From contig RAZH01000012.1 of the NCBI GenBank assembly GCA_003612585.1, positions 1 through 64,000 on the forward strand: DNA of 64,000 bases, given 5' to 3'. This stretch comes from a bacterium 1XD42-54. GTDB lineage: Bacteria; Bacillota; Clostridia; Lachnospirales; Lachnospiraceae. The notes under the pieces are model-generated. The model was not told the DNA's origin. It did not search any database and saw only the letters and a list, made by a program, of their open reading frames with translations. The stretch's first letter is position 1. Every line of letters starts with the position of its first letter. The position numbers were made by a program, and so were the translations under genes. Shown piece after piece: positions 45,771-54,281 of the stretch.

Positions 45771-46559
45771 ATGAAACTTTTTAAATACCGTATCAAGACA
45801 CTTTTTAAGTACCAGGATTTGATTCGGGATCTGGTAGCCCGTGATTTGAAGCTGAAGTATCGGAGGAGTTTTCTTGGTTATGTGTGGAGTGTTCTGAATC
45901 CGCTTTTGATCATGATTGTTCTGACTCTTGTATTTTCCAATCTTTTGGGCAAGGGAATTGAAAATTATCCGGTATATCTCCTGACTGGACGGCTGCTGTT
46001 CGACTTCATGAAGAGTAGTACCAATAATGCGATGAAGTCAGTGACCGGGAATGCGGCTCTTTTGCGGAAGGTCTATGTGCCCAAGTATATTTTTACACTG
46101 GCCAAGGTGACAAGCTGTATGCTGGATCTCGTCTTTTCAATTGGAGCATTGCTGATTGTTATGGTTGTGACCCGGTCTCCGTTCCACTGGCATATGCTGC
46201 TTACGCCGCTGGTGATTCTGCAGCTTTATATTTTCTGCTGCGGGCTTGGGTTTTTCCTTGCACAGTTTAATGTTTTCTTCCGTGATATGGAACATATTTA
46301 CGGTGCAGTGACGACCGCATGGCAGTATCTTACACCGATTATTTATGAGATCAGTCGTTTGCCGGACAAGATCCAGATTCTGATCAAAGCGTTCAATCCA
46401 ATGTATTATTATGTGGCGCAGTTTCGTGACCTGGTGTATTATGGACGCCTGCCCGGGCCAAGAGTTTTCTGGGGCGGCTGGCTGATTGCTTTTTTCATGC
46501 TGTTTATCGGTGTGTGGTCTTTCCAGCGAAGTAAGGATAAATTTATCCTCTATATTTAA
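45771..46559 (+). CDS. Teichoic acid/polysaccharide ABC transporter permease
   Basis: The 262-residue ABC-2 type permease has about six membrane helices and the family start LVARDLKLKYRRSFLGYVWSVLNPLL, typical of TagG/Wzm/RfbA proteins. A late FNPMYYYVAQFRDLVYYGRLP loop also fits. With the ATPase of the next gene it should move a lipid-linked polymer from the inner to the outer face of the membrane. GGAGGAAACTT precedes the ATG. The ATPase gene follows after 112 bases. Confidence 0.93.
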   Translation: MKLFKYRIKTLFKYQDLIRDLVARDLKLKYRRSFLGYVWSVLNPLLIMIVLTLVFSNLLGKGIENYPVYLLTGRLLFDFMKSSTNNAMKSVTGNAALLRKVYVPKYIFTLAKVTSCMLDLVFSIGALLIVMVVTRSPFHWHMLLTPLVILQLYIFCCGLGFFLAQFNVFFRDMEHIYGAVTTAWQYLTPIIYEISRLPDKIQILIKAFNPMYYYVAQFRDLVYYGRLPGPRVFWGGWLIAFFMLFIGVWSFQRSKDKFILYI

Positions 46560-46671
46560 CTTTTATTTGATTTTATACATTCGAGGAAAAGGCAATAAGA
46601 ACGAATGACGGGTGAGAGCCTGCTGTGCAGCTTTTTGTAAGCTATATTATCGTAGTAAATGGAGAACTGAG

Positions 46672-48585
46672 ATGAGCAAATATGCGATAGAAGTAAAAGA
46701 TCTGAAAATCCGTTTTAATCTTGCTTCTGAAAATGTAGATAACCTGAAGGAATATGCAATTAAGCTTATGAAGCGGGAGCTGATGTTCCAGGAGTTTCTT
46801 GCCCTCCAGGATATCAATCTGAAGATAAAGCCGGGTGAATCCTGGGGGCTTGTGGGAGCAAACGGTTCCGGAAAGTCAACGCTGCTGAAGGCAATCAGCG
46901 GTATTTTGAAGCCATATGAAGGAAGTGTGAAAGTGCGGGGCAATATTGCGCCGCTCATTGAGCTTGGCGCAGGGTTTGACGGGAGGCTTACCGCGCGTGA
47001 AAATATATATCTGAACGGGCTTGTTCTGGGACATTCCAGAGAGTTTATGAAAGAGCATTTCGATGAGATTGTCGAGTTCGCCAATCTGAAGAAGTTTCTG
47101 GATTCTCCGGTGAAGAATTTTTCTTCCGGTATGAAGGCCAGGCTGGGCTTTTCTGTAGCAACGATCGTGAATCCGGAAATTCTGATTGTGGACGAGGTTC
47201 TGGAAGTAGGAGATATGCGTTTTCGCAGGAAGTGCAATGAGCGTATGCGGCAGATGCTCTCCGGAGGGACCACACTTCTGTTTGTTTCACACAATATTGA
47301 ATCCGTGAAGTCGCTCTGTGAAAATGCGGTGTGGCTTGACGGCGGCCGTGTTCGTATGATCGGCAGTTCGCAAGAGGTCTGCGATGCTTATAAGGAGGAA
47401 CAGAATCGTTTGGTGCGTGAGCGGAAGGAGCGGAGGCGGGAGCAGCTTCGTCTGGAGCGCAAAAAATACGATTATCTGATTGTCGGTGCAGGACTGTACG
47501 GAGCAGTATGCGCATGCGAACTCACGAGAGCAGGCAAGCGCTGTCTGGTCATTGACAAAAGGGATCACATTGGCGGAAATATTTATACAGAGGACGTTGA
47601 TGGCATTCAGGTGCACAAATACGGTGCACATATTTTTCATACCAGCAATGATGCAGTATGGAAATACGTGAATAAGCGTGCAAAATTTAATCATTATATT
47701 AACTCTCCTGTGGCGGTTTATAAGGATGAGCTGTATAATCTGCCGTTTAATATGAACACATTTAGCAAGCTGTGGGGCCTTCGAAAGCCGCAGGAAGTAA
47801 AAGAGCGGATTGCGGAGCAGATTGCGGATCTTCATATTACTGAGCCGCAAAATCTGGAAGAGCAGGCGCTTTCACTGGTCGGAACGGATGTGTATGAGAA
47901 ACTGATTAAGGGCTATACAGAAAAGCAGTGGGGAAGAGACTGTAAAGACTTGCCGGCTTTTATCATCAAACGGCTTCCACTTCGATTTACGTATAACAAC
48001 AATTATTTTAACGACAGCCATCAGGGAATTCCGATCGGCGGCTACACCGGAATTGTGGAAAAACTGCTCGAAAATGTGGATGTTATGCTTGAGACAGATT
48101 ATTTCCAATATAGCAAAGAGAATCCGGATATGTTTGAAAAGGTGATTTACACAGGAATGATTGACGAGTATTTTGATTTCTGTTATGGACATCTGGAGTA
48201 CCGGACCGTTCGCTTTGAGACAGAGCGTCTGGAAGAGGAAAATTATCAGGGAAATGCAGTGGTAAATTATACGGATCGCGAGGTGCCGTATACGAGAATC
48301 ATTGAGCATAAGCATTTTGAACCGGAGGCTGAGCTTGAGCAGCCGAAGGATTATACGATTATTTCACGGGAATATTCGACGGAATGGAAACCGGGAAGCG
48401 AGCCGTATTATCCGGTGAACGACGAGAAAAACAGTAAATTGTATGAAAAATACCGTGCACTTGCCGAGAAGGAAACGCATGTAATATTTGGCGGACGTCT
48501 TGGTCAGTATAAGTATTATGATATGGATAAGGTGATTGAGGCGGCCCTTGCAGATGTAAAAAAAGAGCTGGAAATAAAGATGTAA
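46672..48585 (+). CDS. Fusion of TagH-like ABC ATPase and UDP-galactopyranose mutase
   Basis: The 637-residue protein joins two enzymes. Residues ~1-245 are a TagH/Wzt-type ATPase: Walker A GANGSGKST (Lys68), signature FSSGMKARLGF, Walker B LIVDEVLEVGD, and a late switch SHNIES. A charged helix (RERKERRREQLRLERKK) links to residues ~266-637. These form UDP-galactopyranose mutase, with FAD loop YLIVGAGLYGAV, HIGGNIYTE, YGAHIFHT and a C-terminal GRLGQYKYYDMDKVI. The mutase makes UDP-galactofuranose. The fusion ties Galf supply to polymer export and replaces the usual Wzt carbohydrate-binding tail. The ATG at 46672 follows ATGGAGA. Confidence 0.93.
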   Translation: MSKYAIEVKDLKIRFNLASENVDNLKEYAIKLMKRELMFQEFLALQDINLKIKPGESWGLVGANGSGKSTLLKAISGILKPYEGSVKVRGNIAPLIELGAGFDGRLTARENIYLNGLVLGHSREFMKEHFDEIVEFANLKKFLDSPVKNFSSGMKARLGFSVATIVNPEILIVDEVLEVGDMRFRRKCNERMRQMLSGGTTLLFVSHNIESVKSLCENAVWLDGGRVRMIGSSQEVCDAYKEEQNRLVRERKERRREQLRLERKKYDYLIVGAGLYGAVCACELTRAGKRCLVIDKRDHIGGNIYTEDVDGIQVHKYGAHIFHTSNDAVWKYVNKRAKFNHYINSPVAVYKDELYNLPFNMNTFSKLWGLRKPQEVKERIAEQIADLHITEPQNLEEQALSLVGTDVYEKLIKGYTEKQWGRDCKDLPAFIIKRLPLRFTYNNNYFNDSHQGIPIGGYTGIVEKLLENVDVMLETDYFQYSKENPDMFEKVIYTGMIDEYFDFCYGHLEYRTVRFETERLEEENYQGNAVVNYTDREVPYTRIIEHKHFEPEAELEQPKDYTIISREYSTEWKPGSEPYYPVNDEKNSKLYEKYRALAEKETHVIFGGRLGQYKYYDMDKVIEAALADVKKELEIKM

Positions 48586-48610
48586 GCAGGCAGGGCGCGT
48601 GAGGGTATCA

Positions 48611-50362
48611 ATGAGCAATCAGACAGGGGAAAAGCAGGAAAAAGCAGGTCGGGAAGCAAAAAATCAGAAGGAATCTGCGGCATGGGTTTTGCTGGAGCTT
48701 TTGGAACGCGAGGGAAGCATCCTTCGCCTGGATGGTTCCATTCCGCCTGATATGGCGGCGGATTCGTTTGCTCTGAAACTAAATGGCGAAACTCTTCCGG
48801 TATATTTTACGGAGAGATTTTCACAGCCGGAAGTGGATGAAAAGGTTTTTTGCGGATGCAGGGCCTTTTTTGCAGAGGTATCTCCAGAAAGGCTTCAGCG
48901 GGATAATATTCTGACATTCATCTGGACGGATGAGGAAGGAAAAGAAGAAGTTTTGCCTGTGGTCAGTACGTGTTATCAGGCAAGGCTTCACACTGGGCTG
49001 CGGCACGGATGGTGGCTTTTTGAGGATTATATGATCACACTGGCAGGCGCTGACCCTGGGGCTTGCCGGGCCGCAGGAATTAGGATTTGTCGGACGGGAA
49101 AACCCGAGCGGGTGAGGCAGGAGTTTCGTTTTCTGAAAGAAATTTTGCGTGCATCCTACGGATCGCGCAAAATGTTTCTGATGCGCCTGGCATACTGGCT
49201 TTCCTATCCGTTCTATTGCCGGAAAAATATCTGGCTTACGTTTGACAAGCTGTATAAAGGCGGCGATTGCGGTGAATATTTTTATAAATATGTTACGGGC
49301 AGGAAAGAGGACGGGATATCCCCGGTTTATGTAATAAAAAAGGATGTTCCTGATTATGAAAGGCTGTGCCGCGAAGGTTATCGGCCAGCTGTATACCGGA
49401 GTTGGAAGCAGAGAATGTGTTATTTATATGCGTCAATGGTGTTCGGAACACACAGTGGCGTGCCTTCGTTTTGTGGTTTTAATCAGTGGGAGATCCGGTT
49501 TGTACAGGACCGCCTTCGCTCTGTCAATGCGTGTATTCAGCACGGACTTTCGGTACAGGATCTTCGCGCCGATTCGAATCGGGTCGTGAATAACAACAAA
49601 CGGTATTACTGTGCGTCGCGCTATGAGGTAGATAATTTATCCAAACCTGCGTATGATTACTGTCCGGAAACTTTGCGGCTTACCGGTATTCCAAGGTATG
49701 ACGGGCTGATGCCACAGGATGGCAGGCAGATTTTGATCGCGCCCACATGGCGCTCTTATCTGGCCATGCATTCCGTAATGGGACAGACACGGCCGTACAA
49801 TCCGGAATTTAAAAATACGGAATATTATCGGATTTATCAGGCGTTTGTAGAGCATGAAAAGCTTGGCGAGACGGCCCGACAGATGGGTTATCAGATTGTG
49901 TATCTTCTGCATCCGGTAATCAGCGCGCAGAAAAAAGATTTTCGTCCTGCTCAGGGAGTGGAAATTTTATCTGCGCTTGAAGCAGATTATGAGGAGCTGC
50001 TGACGCAGTCGAGCCTGATGGTGACGGATTATTCCGGCGTTCAGTTTGATTTTGCCTATATGAGAAAGCCGGTGGTCTATTTTCATCCGCCTGCACTGCC
50101 TCCGCATTATGAGGAGGGCGGGTTTTTCTATGAGACGCAGGGCTTTGGCGAGATTTGTACCGGCATAGACGAACTGGCAGAGACGCTTTGCAACTATATG
50201 AGAGACGGATGTCGTCTGAAGGACTTTTACCGGAGACGGCAGGATGATTTTTTTGCATATCAGGATTTTGAGAGCTGCAAGAGAATTTATGAGGATGCCC
50301 GAAGTTACCAGGAGCGTCTGAAGCAATCCGGAAAAGCCGCAGGAAGGCAGAGAAAAAAGTAA
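48611..50362 (+). CDS. CDP-glycerol glycerophosphotransferase
   Basis: The 583-residue protein has a beta-rich N-terminal accessory region (~15-140) and then the GT-B transferase domain. That domain shows IWLTFDKLYKGGDCGEYFYKY, NACIQHGLSVQDLR, LIAPTWRSYL, LLHPVIS and [22 protein letters not shown]. It is a close paralogue of the C-terminal two-thirds of the 873-residue protein at 36132, lacking its GT-A-like part. It likely extends a glycerol-phosphate polymer at the inner membrane face. The ATG at 48611 follows GAGGG. It comes 25 bases after the ATPase-mutase fusion. Confidence 0.9.
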   Translation: MSNQTGEKQEKAGREAKNQKESAAWVLLELLEREGSILRLDGSIPPDMAADSFALKLNGETLPVYFTERFSQPEVDEKVFCGCRAFFAEVSPERLQRDNILTFIWTDEEGKEEVLPVVSTCYQARLHTGLRHGWWLFEDYMITLAGADPGACRAAGIRICRTGKPERVRQEFRFLKEILRASYGSRKMFLMRLAYWLSYPFYCRKNIWLTFDKLYKGGDCGEYFYKYVTGRKEDGISPVYVIKKDVPDYERLCREGYRPAVYRSWKQRMCYLYASMVFGTHSGVPSFCGFNQWEIRFVQDRLRSVNACIQHGLSVQDLRADSNRVVNNNKRYYCASRYEVDNLSKPAYDYCPETLRLTGIPRYDGLMPQDGRQILIAPTWRSYLAMHSVMGQTRPYNPEFKNTEYYRIYQAFVEHEKLGETARQMGYQIVYLLHPVISAQKKDFRPAQGVEILSALEADYEELLTQSSLMVTDYSGVQFDFAYMRKPVVYFHPPALPPHYEEGGFFYETQGFGEICTGIDELAETLCNYMRDGCRLKDFYRRRQDDFFAYQDFESCKRIYEDARSYQERLKQSGKAAGRQRKK

Positions 50363-50450
50363 CAGGTCAAAGGCAGACATGAAGATACAGAGATATTACA
50401 GACTGTCCGGCAGATGAGATTGAGGTACAGTGAGAGAAAAGGAGGCAGCC

Positions 50451-51599
50451 GTGTTTCGGATCAGGCAATATTTAAAGATGTTTTTGCAGAATGTGCTGCT
50501 TCCGGTGATTTACGGATGGTTCAGCCGGGCCCCAGTGCAAAAAGGACTGGTGCTTTTTGCGGATGCCCATCATGAGGAGCTGCCATTTTCCATGCGGCGG
50601 ATGTATGAGGCAGTGTCAGAGCTTGAAACGGCGGGACAGTGCCGTACGGAGTTATTTATCAGTGATTTTGGCCGAATGCCGTTTGGAGAAATGCTCCGCG
50701 CGCTGCTGTGTTTTATGAAGCGATATGCAGTGGCGGAGTATGTGTTTATCTGCGATTATTATCTTCCGGTGGCCTCATGTCGGAAAAGGCCGGAGACGAC
50801 GGTGGTTCAGCTCTGGCATTCCTGCGGATTGATGAAAAAAATAGCATATGACACGGGCGAGGATATCCCGAAGAATTACAGGGGAAATATGTTCGGAAAT
50901 TATACGTATCTGACGCTCAGCGCCGAGATTTGCGTGCCGGTGCACGCGCAGGCGCTTCGGCTGTCAGAATCACATATTCGTGCAACCGGAGTCAGCCGGA
51001 CAGACTATTATTTCGATCAGACATGGAATGATACATGCAGGAAACATTTTTTTGAACAGTATCCGGAGGCAAGAGGAAAAAGAATTGCGCTGTGGGCGCC
51101 CACCTTTCGGGGAAATGCGGCCGCGCCGCGTCTGGAAGGACAAAAACAGATTCTTGAAGCAGCAAAGGAGCTGTCGCCGGATTGGTATATCATTATCAAA
51201 GCCCATCCGCATGTGGATGCGCATGGAAGGGTGTCAAACTGTACGATTCCGACAGAGGAGCTGCTTGCCGTGACGGATGTGTTAATCACGGATTACTCTT
51301 CGGTGCTGTTTGACTATCTGCTGTATGAAAAACCGGCTGTGTTGTTTGCACCGGATTTACAGGAATATGAAGATGGTCGCGGTTTTTATCTGAATTATCT
51401 GAGTATTCCGTTCCAGCTGGCAGATACGCGGCAGGAGCTTACAGAAGCGATCAGAAGCAGCAGCGTCTGGAACGCAGAGCATAAAAAGGAAATACAGGAA
51501 TTTCGGGAACAATATGTGGGCGCCTGCGACGGGCGGGCCACGCAGCGGATTCTCGGTCTGGCCGGACTTGGAGAAGAAACGACACAGAGCAAAAACTAA
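50451..51599 (+). CDS. Short CDP-glycerol/CDP-ribitol phosphotransferase family protein
   Basis: The 382-residue protein contains the core TagB/TagF-type fold only. It shows VVQLWHSCGLMKKIAYDTGED, ATGVSRTDYYF, IALWAPTFRGNA, IIKAHPHVD and VLITDYSSVLFDYLLYEKPAVLF. Short members of this family act as primer transferases adding the first polyol phosphate, or as CDP-ribitol enzymes. TarI-like cytidylyltransferase just downstream makes the latter a real option. The GTG at 50451 has AAAGGAGG right before it and is preferred to a GTG 21 bases upstream. Confidence 0.87.
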   Translation: MFRIRQYLKMFLQNVLLPVIYGWFSRAPVQKGLVLFADAHHEELPFSMRRMYEAVSELETAGQCRTELFISDFGRMPFGEMLRALLCFMKRYAVAEYVFICDYYLPVASCRKRPETTVVQLWHSCGLMKKIAYDTGEDIPKNYRGNMFGNYTYLTLSAEICVPVHAQALRLSESHIRATGVSRTDYYFDQTWNDTCRKHFFEQYPEARGKRIALWAPTFRGNAAAPRLEGQKQILEAAKELSPDWYIIIKAHPHVDAHGRVSNCTIPTEELLAVTDVLITDYSSVLFDYLLYEKPAVLFAPDLQEYEDGRGFYLNYLSIPFQLADTRQELTEAIRSSSVWNAEHKKEIQEFREQYVGACDGRATQRILGLAGLGEETTQSKN

Positions 51600-51655
51600 A
51601 GTGGATGTCAGAATGCACGGGTCAGTGCTTTGAGCGAAGCGAAAGGAATGGTATT

Positions 51656-52429
51656 ATGAATATAGCGATTATATTTGCCGGCGGAAGCGGCGTGCGCATG
51701 GGCGCAGGAGTACCAAAACAGTTTCTGGAGATAAACGGAAAACCGATTTTGATTCATACGCTTCAGCTGTTTCAGGAGCATGAGGAGATTGATAAAATTT
51801 ATCTGGCAATGAGCGAGGATTATATCCGTTATACGCAGCAACTCGTACTGGATTACAGAATTGACAAGATCGCAGCGATTGTGCCGGGTGGTGAGACGGC
51901 CCAGGATTCCATTTTTCATGCGCTCCAAAAAGCGCAGGAGGAGAATCCGGAGGACAGCGTGGTTCTGATTCACGACGGCGTGCGGCCGTTTGTGGAATAT
52001 GGCGTGATCAGTGACAATGTTGCGGCAGTGAAAGCGTATGGAAGCGCAATCACTTGTACTCTGTGTTACGAGACTGTGCTGATCAGCAAAGACGGAGGCA
52101 CGGTTGAAGAGCTTCCGCTTCGCAAAGAGAGCTATACGGCACAGGCGCCGCAGAGTTTTTATTTGAAGGATATTATAAAAGCGCATGAGGCGATTCGGGC
52201 GCTGCCTGCCAGGTATGAAAATATGGTAGATGCCTGCACGATTTATCGGTCGCTTGGGAAGCAGCCGCATATGGTAATGGGGAATCGGGGTAATATTAAA
52301 GTAACGACTCCGGAGGATGTGTATATGTTCCGGGCTTTGCTTCAGTATAAAGAGAACGAGCAGGCATTTGGGTTTGGGTTGACGAATCGGTTGGCAGCGA
52401 AGATGAACCGGTATAAGGATAAAAAGTGA
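51656..52429 (+). CDS. TarI-like ribitol-5-phosphate cytidylyltransferase
   Basis: The 257-residue nucleotidyltransferase belongs to the IspD/TarI family. It shows IIFAGGSGVRMG, VPKQFLEINGKPILIHTL, VPGGETAQDSIFHAL, VLIHDGVRPFV and a late IKVTTPEDVYMF. Its place in a glycopolymer operon, and family habit, favour TarI (CTP plus ribitol 5-phosphate to CDP-ribitol) over the isoprenoid enzyme IspD. The usual partner TarJ (a zinc alcohol dehydrogenase) is absent; an SDR-type gene follows instead. So the alcohol activated may not be ribitol. The ATG at 51656 follows AAAGGAATGG. Confidence 0.82.
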   Translation: MNIAIIFAGGSGVRMGAGVPKQFLEINGKPILIHTLQLFQEHEEIDKIYLAMSEDYIRYTQQLVLDYRIDKIAAIVPGGETAQDSIFHALQKAQEENPEDSVVLIHDGVRPFVEYGVISDNVAAVKAYGSAITCTLCYETVLISKDGGTVEELPLRKESYTAQAPQSFYLKDIIKAHEAIRALPARYENMVDACTIYRSLGKQPHMVMGNRGNIKVTTPEDVYMFRALLQYKENEQAFGFGLTNRLAAKMNRYKDKK

Positions 52430-52461
52430 CGGGTTTCGCAGCAGGGAAAAGGAGTATATGG

Positions 52462-53529
52462 ATGGCTAAACGGATTTGGGAAGCGGATGTGGTTTTGCAG
52501 GAGGATTTGGAAGGGATTGCGGCCTCGGAGCAGATTGACTGGGAAGCGTTGCGGGGAAAGCATATTCTGATTACCGGGGCGACGGGGTTGATTGGAGGAT
52601 TGCTTACAAAGGCGCTTGTCTGTGCCGGAGAGAGCCGGGGGCTTGGTCTGAAGGTTCTGGGTGTGGTGAGGAACCGGGAGAAGGCAGAGCGGCTTTTGGG
52701 AAATTATCTGGGGCATGGTTTGGAGCTGATTGAAGGGGATGTGACAGAGCCGATTTTGTATGATGGAGCGGTTGATTATGTGTTTCATACGGCCAGCATG
52801 ACGGCTTCTAAAGATTTTGTTGAGCGCCCGGTGGAGACGATTTTGACGGCTCTGAGAGGTACGAGAAATCTGCTTGAGCTTGCAAGAGAAAAGCAGGTGC
52901 GCAGCATGGTATATCTTTCTTCGATGGAAGCGTATGGCGTGGTTGACCCGGAGCATTACAATGTGAGGGAGACGGATTATGGCTATATTGATCCGCTTGA
53001 AGTGCGCAGCAGTTATTCTGAAAGTAAGCGTATGGCGGAGGGGCTGTGCGGGGCCTATGCGCATGAATACAATGTCCCGGTAAAAACGGCTCGGCTTGCG
53101 CAGACGTTTGGGGCCGGGATTGCGAAAAATGAAAACCGTGTATTTGCACAGTTTGCACGGAGCATTATGCAGGGCGAGGATATTGTTCTGCATACCGATG
53201 GAAGTAAGGCGCACTGTTACTGTTATACGTCTGACGCAGTGCTGGGGCTATTGACGGTACTTCTGCGGGGGCAGTCAGGGGAAGCCTACAATATTTCAAA
53301 TGAAGAAACCTTCGGGACAATCCGCGAAATGGCGGAAATGTTGATTCGGGAATATCCGAAGAGCGGTTCCGGTCTTGTATTCGATATTCCGGAAGATGCA
53401 AACAAATTCGGCTATGCGCCGACCTCGCGGATGCTGATTAATTCGGAAAAATTGCGTGCACTTGGCTGGAGGGCGCAGACCTCACTTCCCCAGATGTTCA
53501 ACCGCTTGATGGAAAGCATGCGCGCTTAG
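52462..53529 (+). CDS. NAD-dependent epimerase/dehydratase
   Basis: The 355-residue extended-SDR protein has an intact cofactor loop (ILITGATGLIGGLL near residue 33). It also has VDYVFHTASMT, YLSSMEAYG and the catalytic SYSESKRMAE (Tyr-x3-Lys). Substrates are normally nucleotide sugars or related polyols. It is next to the TarI-like gene (32 bases) and could supply or modify the alcohol to be activated. AAAAGGAG precedes the ATG at 52462. It is the only one of the three consecutive epimerase-like units here with full catalytic motifs. Confidence 0.88.
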   Translation: MAKRIWEADVVLQEDLEGIAASEQIDWEALRGKHILITGATGLIGGLLTKALVCAGESRGLGLKVLGVVRNREKAERLLGNYLGHGLELIEGDVTEPILYDGAVDYVFHTASMTASKDFVERPVETILTALRGTRNLLELAREKQVRSMVYLSSMEAYGVVDPEHYNVRETDYGYIDPLEVRSSYSESKRMAEGLCGAYAHEYNVPVKTARLAQTFGAGIAKNENRVFAQFARSIMQGEDIVLHTDGSKAHCYCYTSDAVLGLLTVLLRGQSGEAYNISNEETFGTIREMAEMLIREYPKSGSGLVFDIPEDANKFGYAPTSRMLINSEKLRALGWRAQTSLPQMFNRLMESMRA

Positions 53530-53545
53530 CAGAATGGAGCATAAC

Positions 53546-54274
53546 ATGAGACAGTCGAAGGATGGGCAGAACATTTTGCAAAAAACGATATGGGATCGTT
53601 TGGCAGGCAGAAGAATTGTTCTGGCAGGAATACAGGGAGAATGTTATACACGGTTTTTGGAAAATCTGGAGAACCTTGCGGGCCAGCCGGGTTTTTCTTT
53701 TGAAGTGACAGAAGGGTTGGAACAGGTCGCGGCCGGAGATTTTGTGCTTTTGTTTGCGGAGCTGTCAGGTCAGGAAAATTGCTGGCCACAGGAGTTGGAG
53801 CTGTTCGATTCATTTCAGATGCTTTTAAAAAAGGACCCGGCATCCGTACTTCTGGTGAGCAGCAGCGCAATTTATGGAAAGCAGTATGGAGGTGCGCGGT
53901 TTCTTCACGAGGATGAGATCGGTTATGTCTGTCATACGAAGCAGGCAGAGCTTGCATTACAGTGCATGAGGACTTCTGAACATTTCGCGTGCCGATTTTA
54001 CAGAGAAAATGGGATGCCGGTAAAAATAGTGCGTTTGGGGACCTGGCCAGGGAACGGTGATTTTGTGGCGGAGCTTCTGGATAAAGCGATGCGTGTACTG
54101 GTGAACGGAGCATCCGGGGAAGCGTACAACCTTCCAGAGGGATGTACGGATGATTCTGCGGTCACGACTCATTGTTCAGGGAGCGAAACAGAAGAAAAGA
54201 AGGCTCGGTATTCGCCTTTGCAGGCAGTACCAACTTACATGGACGCAGAAAAAGCGGGGAAGCTTGGAAAGTAA
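53546..54274 (+). CDS. Degenerate epimerase-like protein
   Basis: The 242-residue protein is shorter than an extended SDR and keeps only traces of the fold: IVLAGIQGECY in place of the glycine motif, VLLVSSSAIYGKQYGG, and GEAYNLPEG near the end. The Tyr-x3-Lys pair is not intact (YVCHTK has the wrong spacing). It may be a non-catalytic partner of the neighbouring epimerases, or a gene in decay. The ATG at 53546 follows TGGAGC, 16 bases after the previous stop. The next gene begins 7 bases after its stop. Confidence 0.7.
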   Translation: MRQSKDGQNILQKTIWDRLAGRRIVLAGIQGECYTRFLENLENLAGQPGFSFEVTEGLEQVAAGDFVLLFAELSGQENCWPQELELFDSFQMLLKKDPASVLLVSSSAIYGKQYGGARFLHEDEIGYVCHTKQAELALQCMRTSEHFACRFYRENGMPVKIVRLGTWPGNGDFVAELLDKAMRVLVNGASGEAYNLPEGCTDDSAVTTHCSGSETEEKKARYSPLQAVPTYMDAEKAGKLGK

Positions 54275-54281
54275 GGGAACT

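Noticed and set aside
52342-53214. Minus-strand open frame of 290 residues opposite the epimerase gene
   Set aside because: It overlaps an intact SDR gene with clear motifs. The translation is Arg/His/Asn-rich and has no family features.
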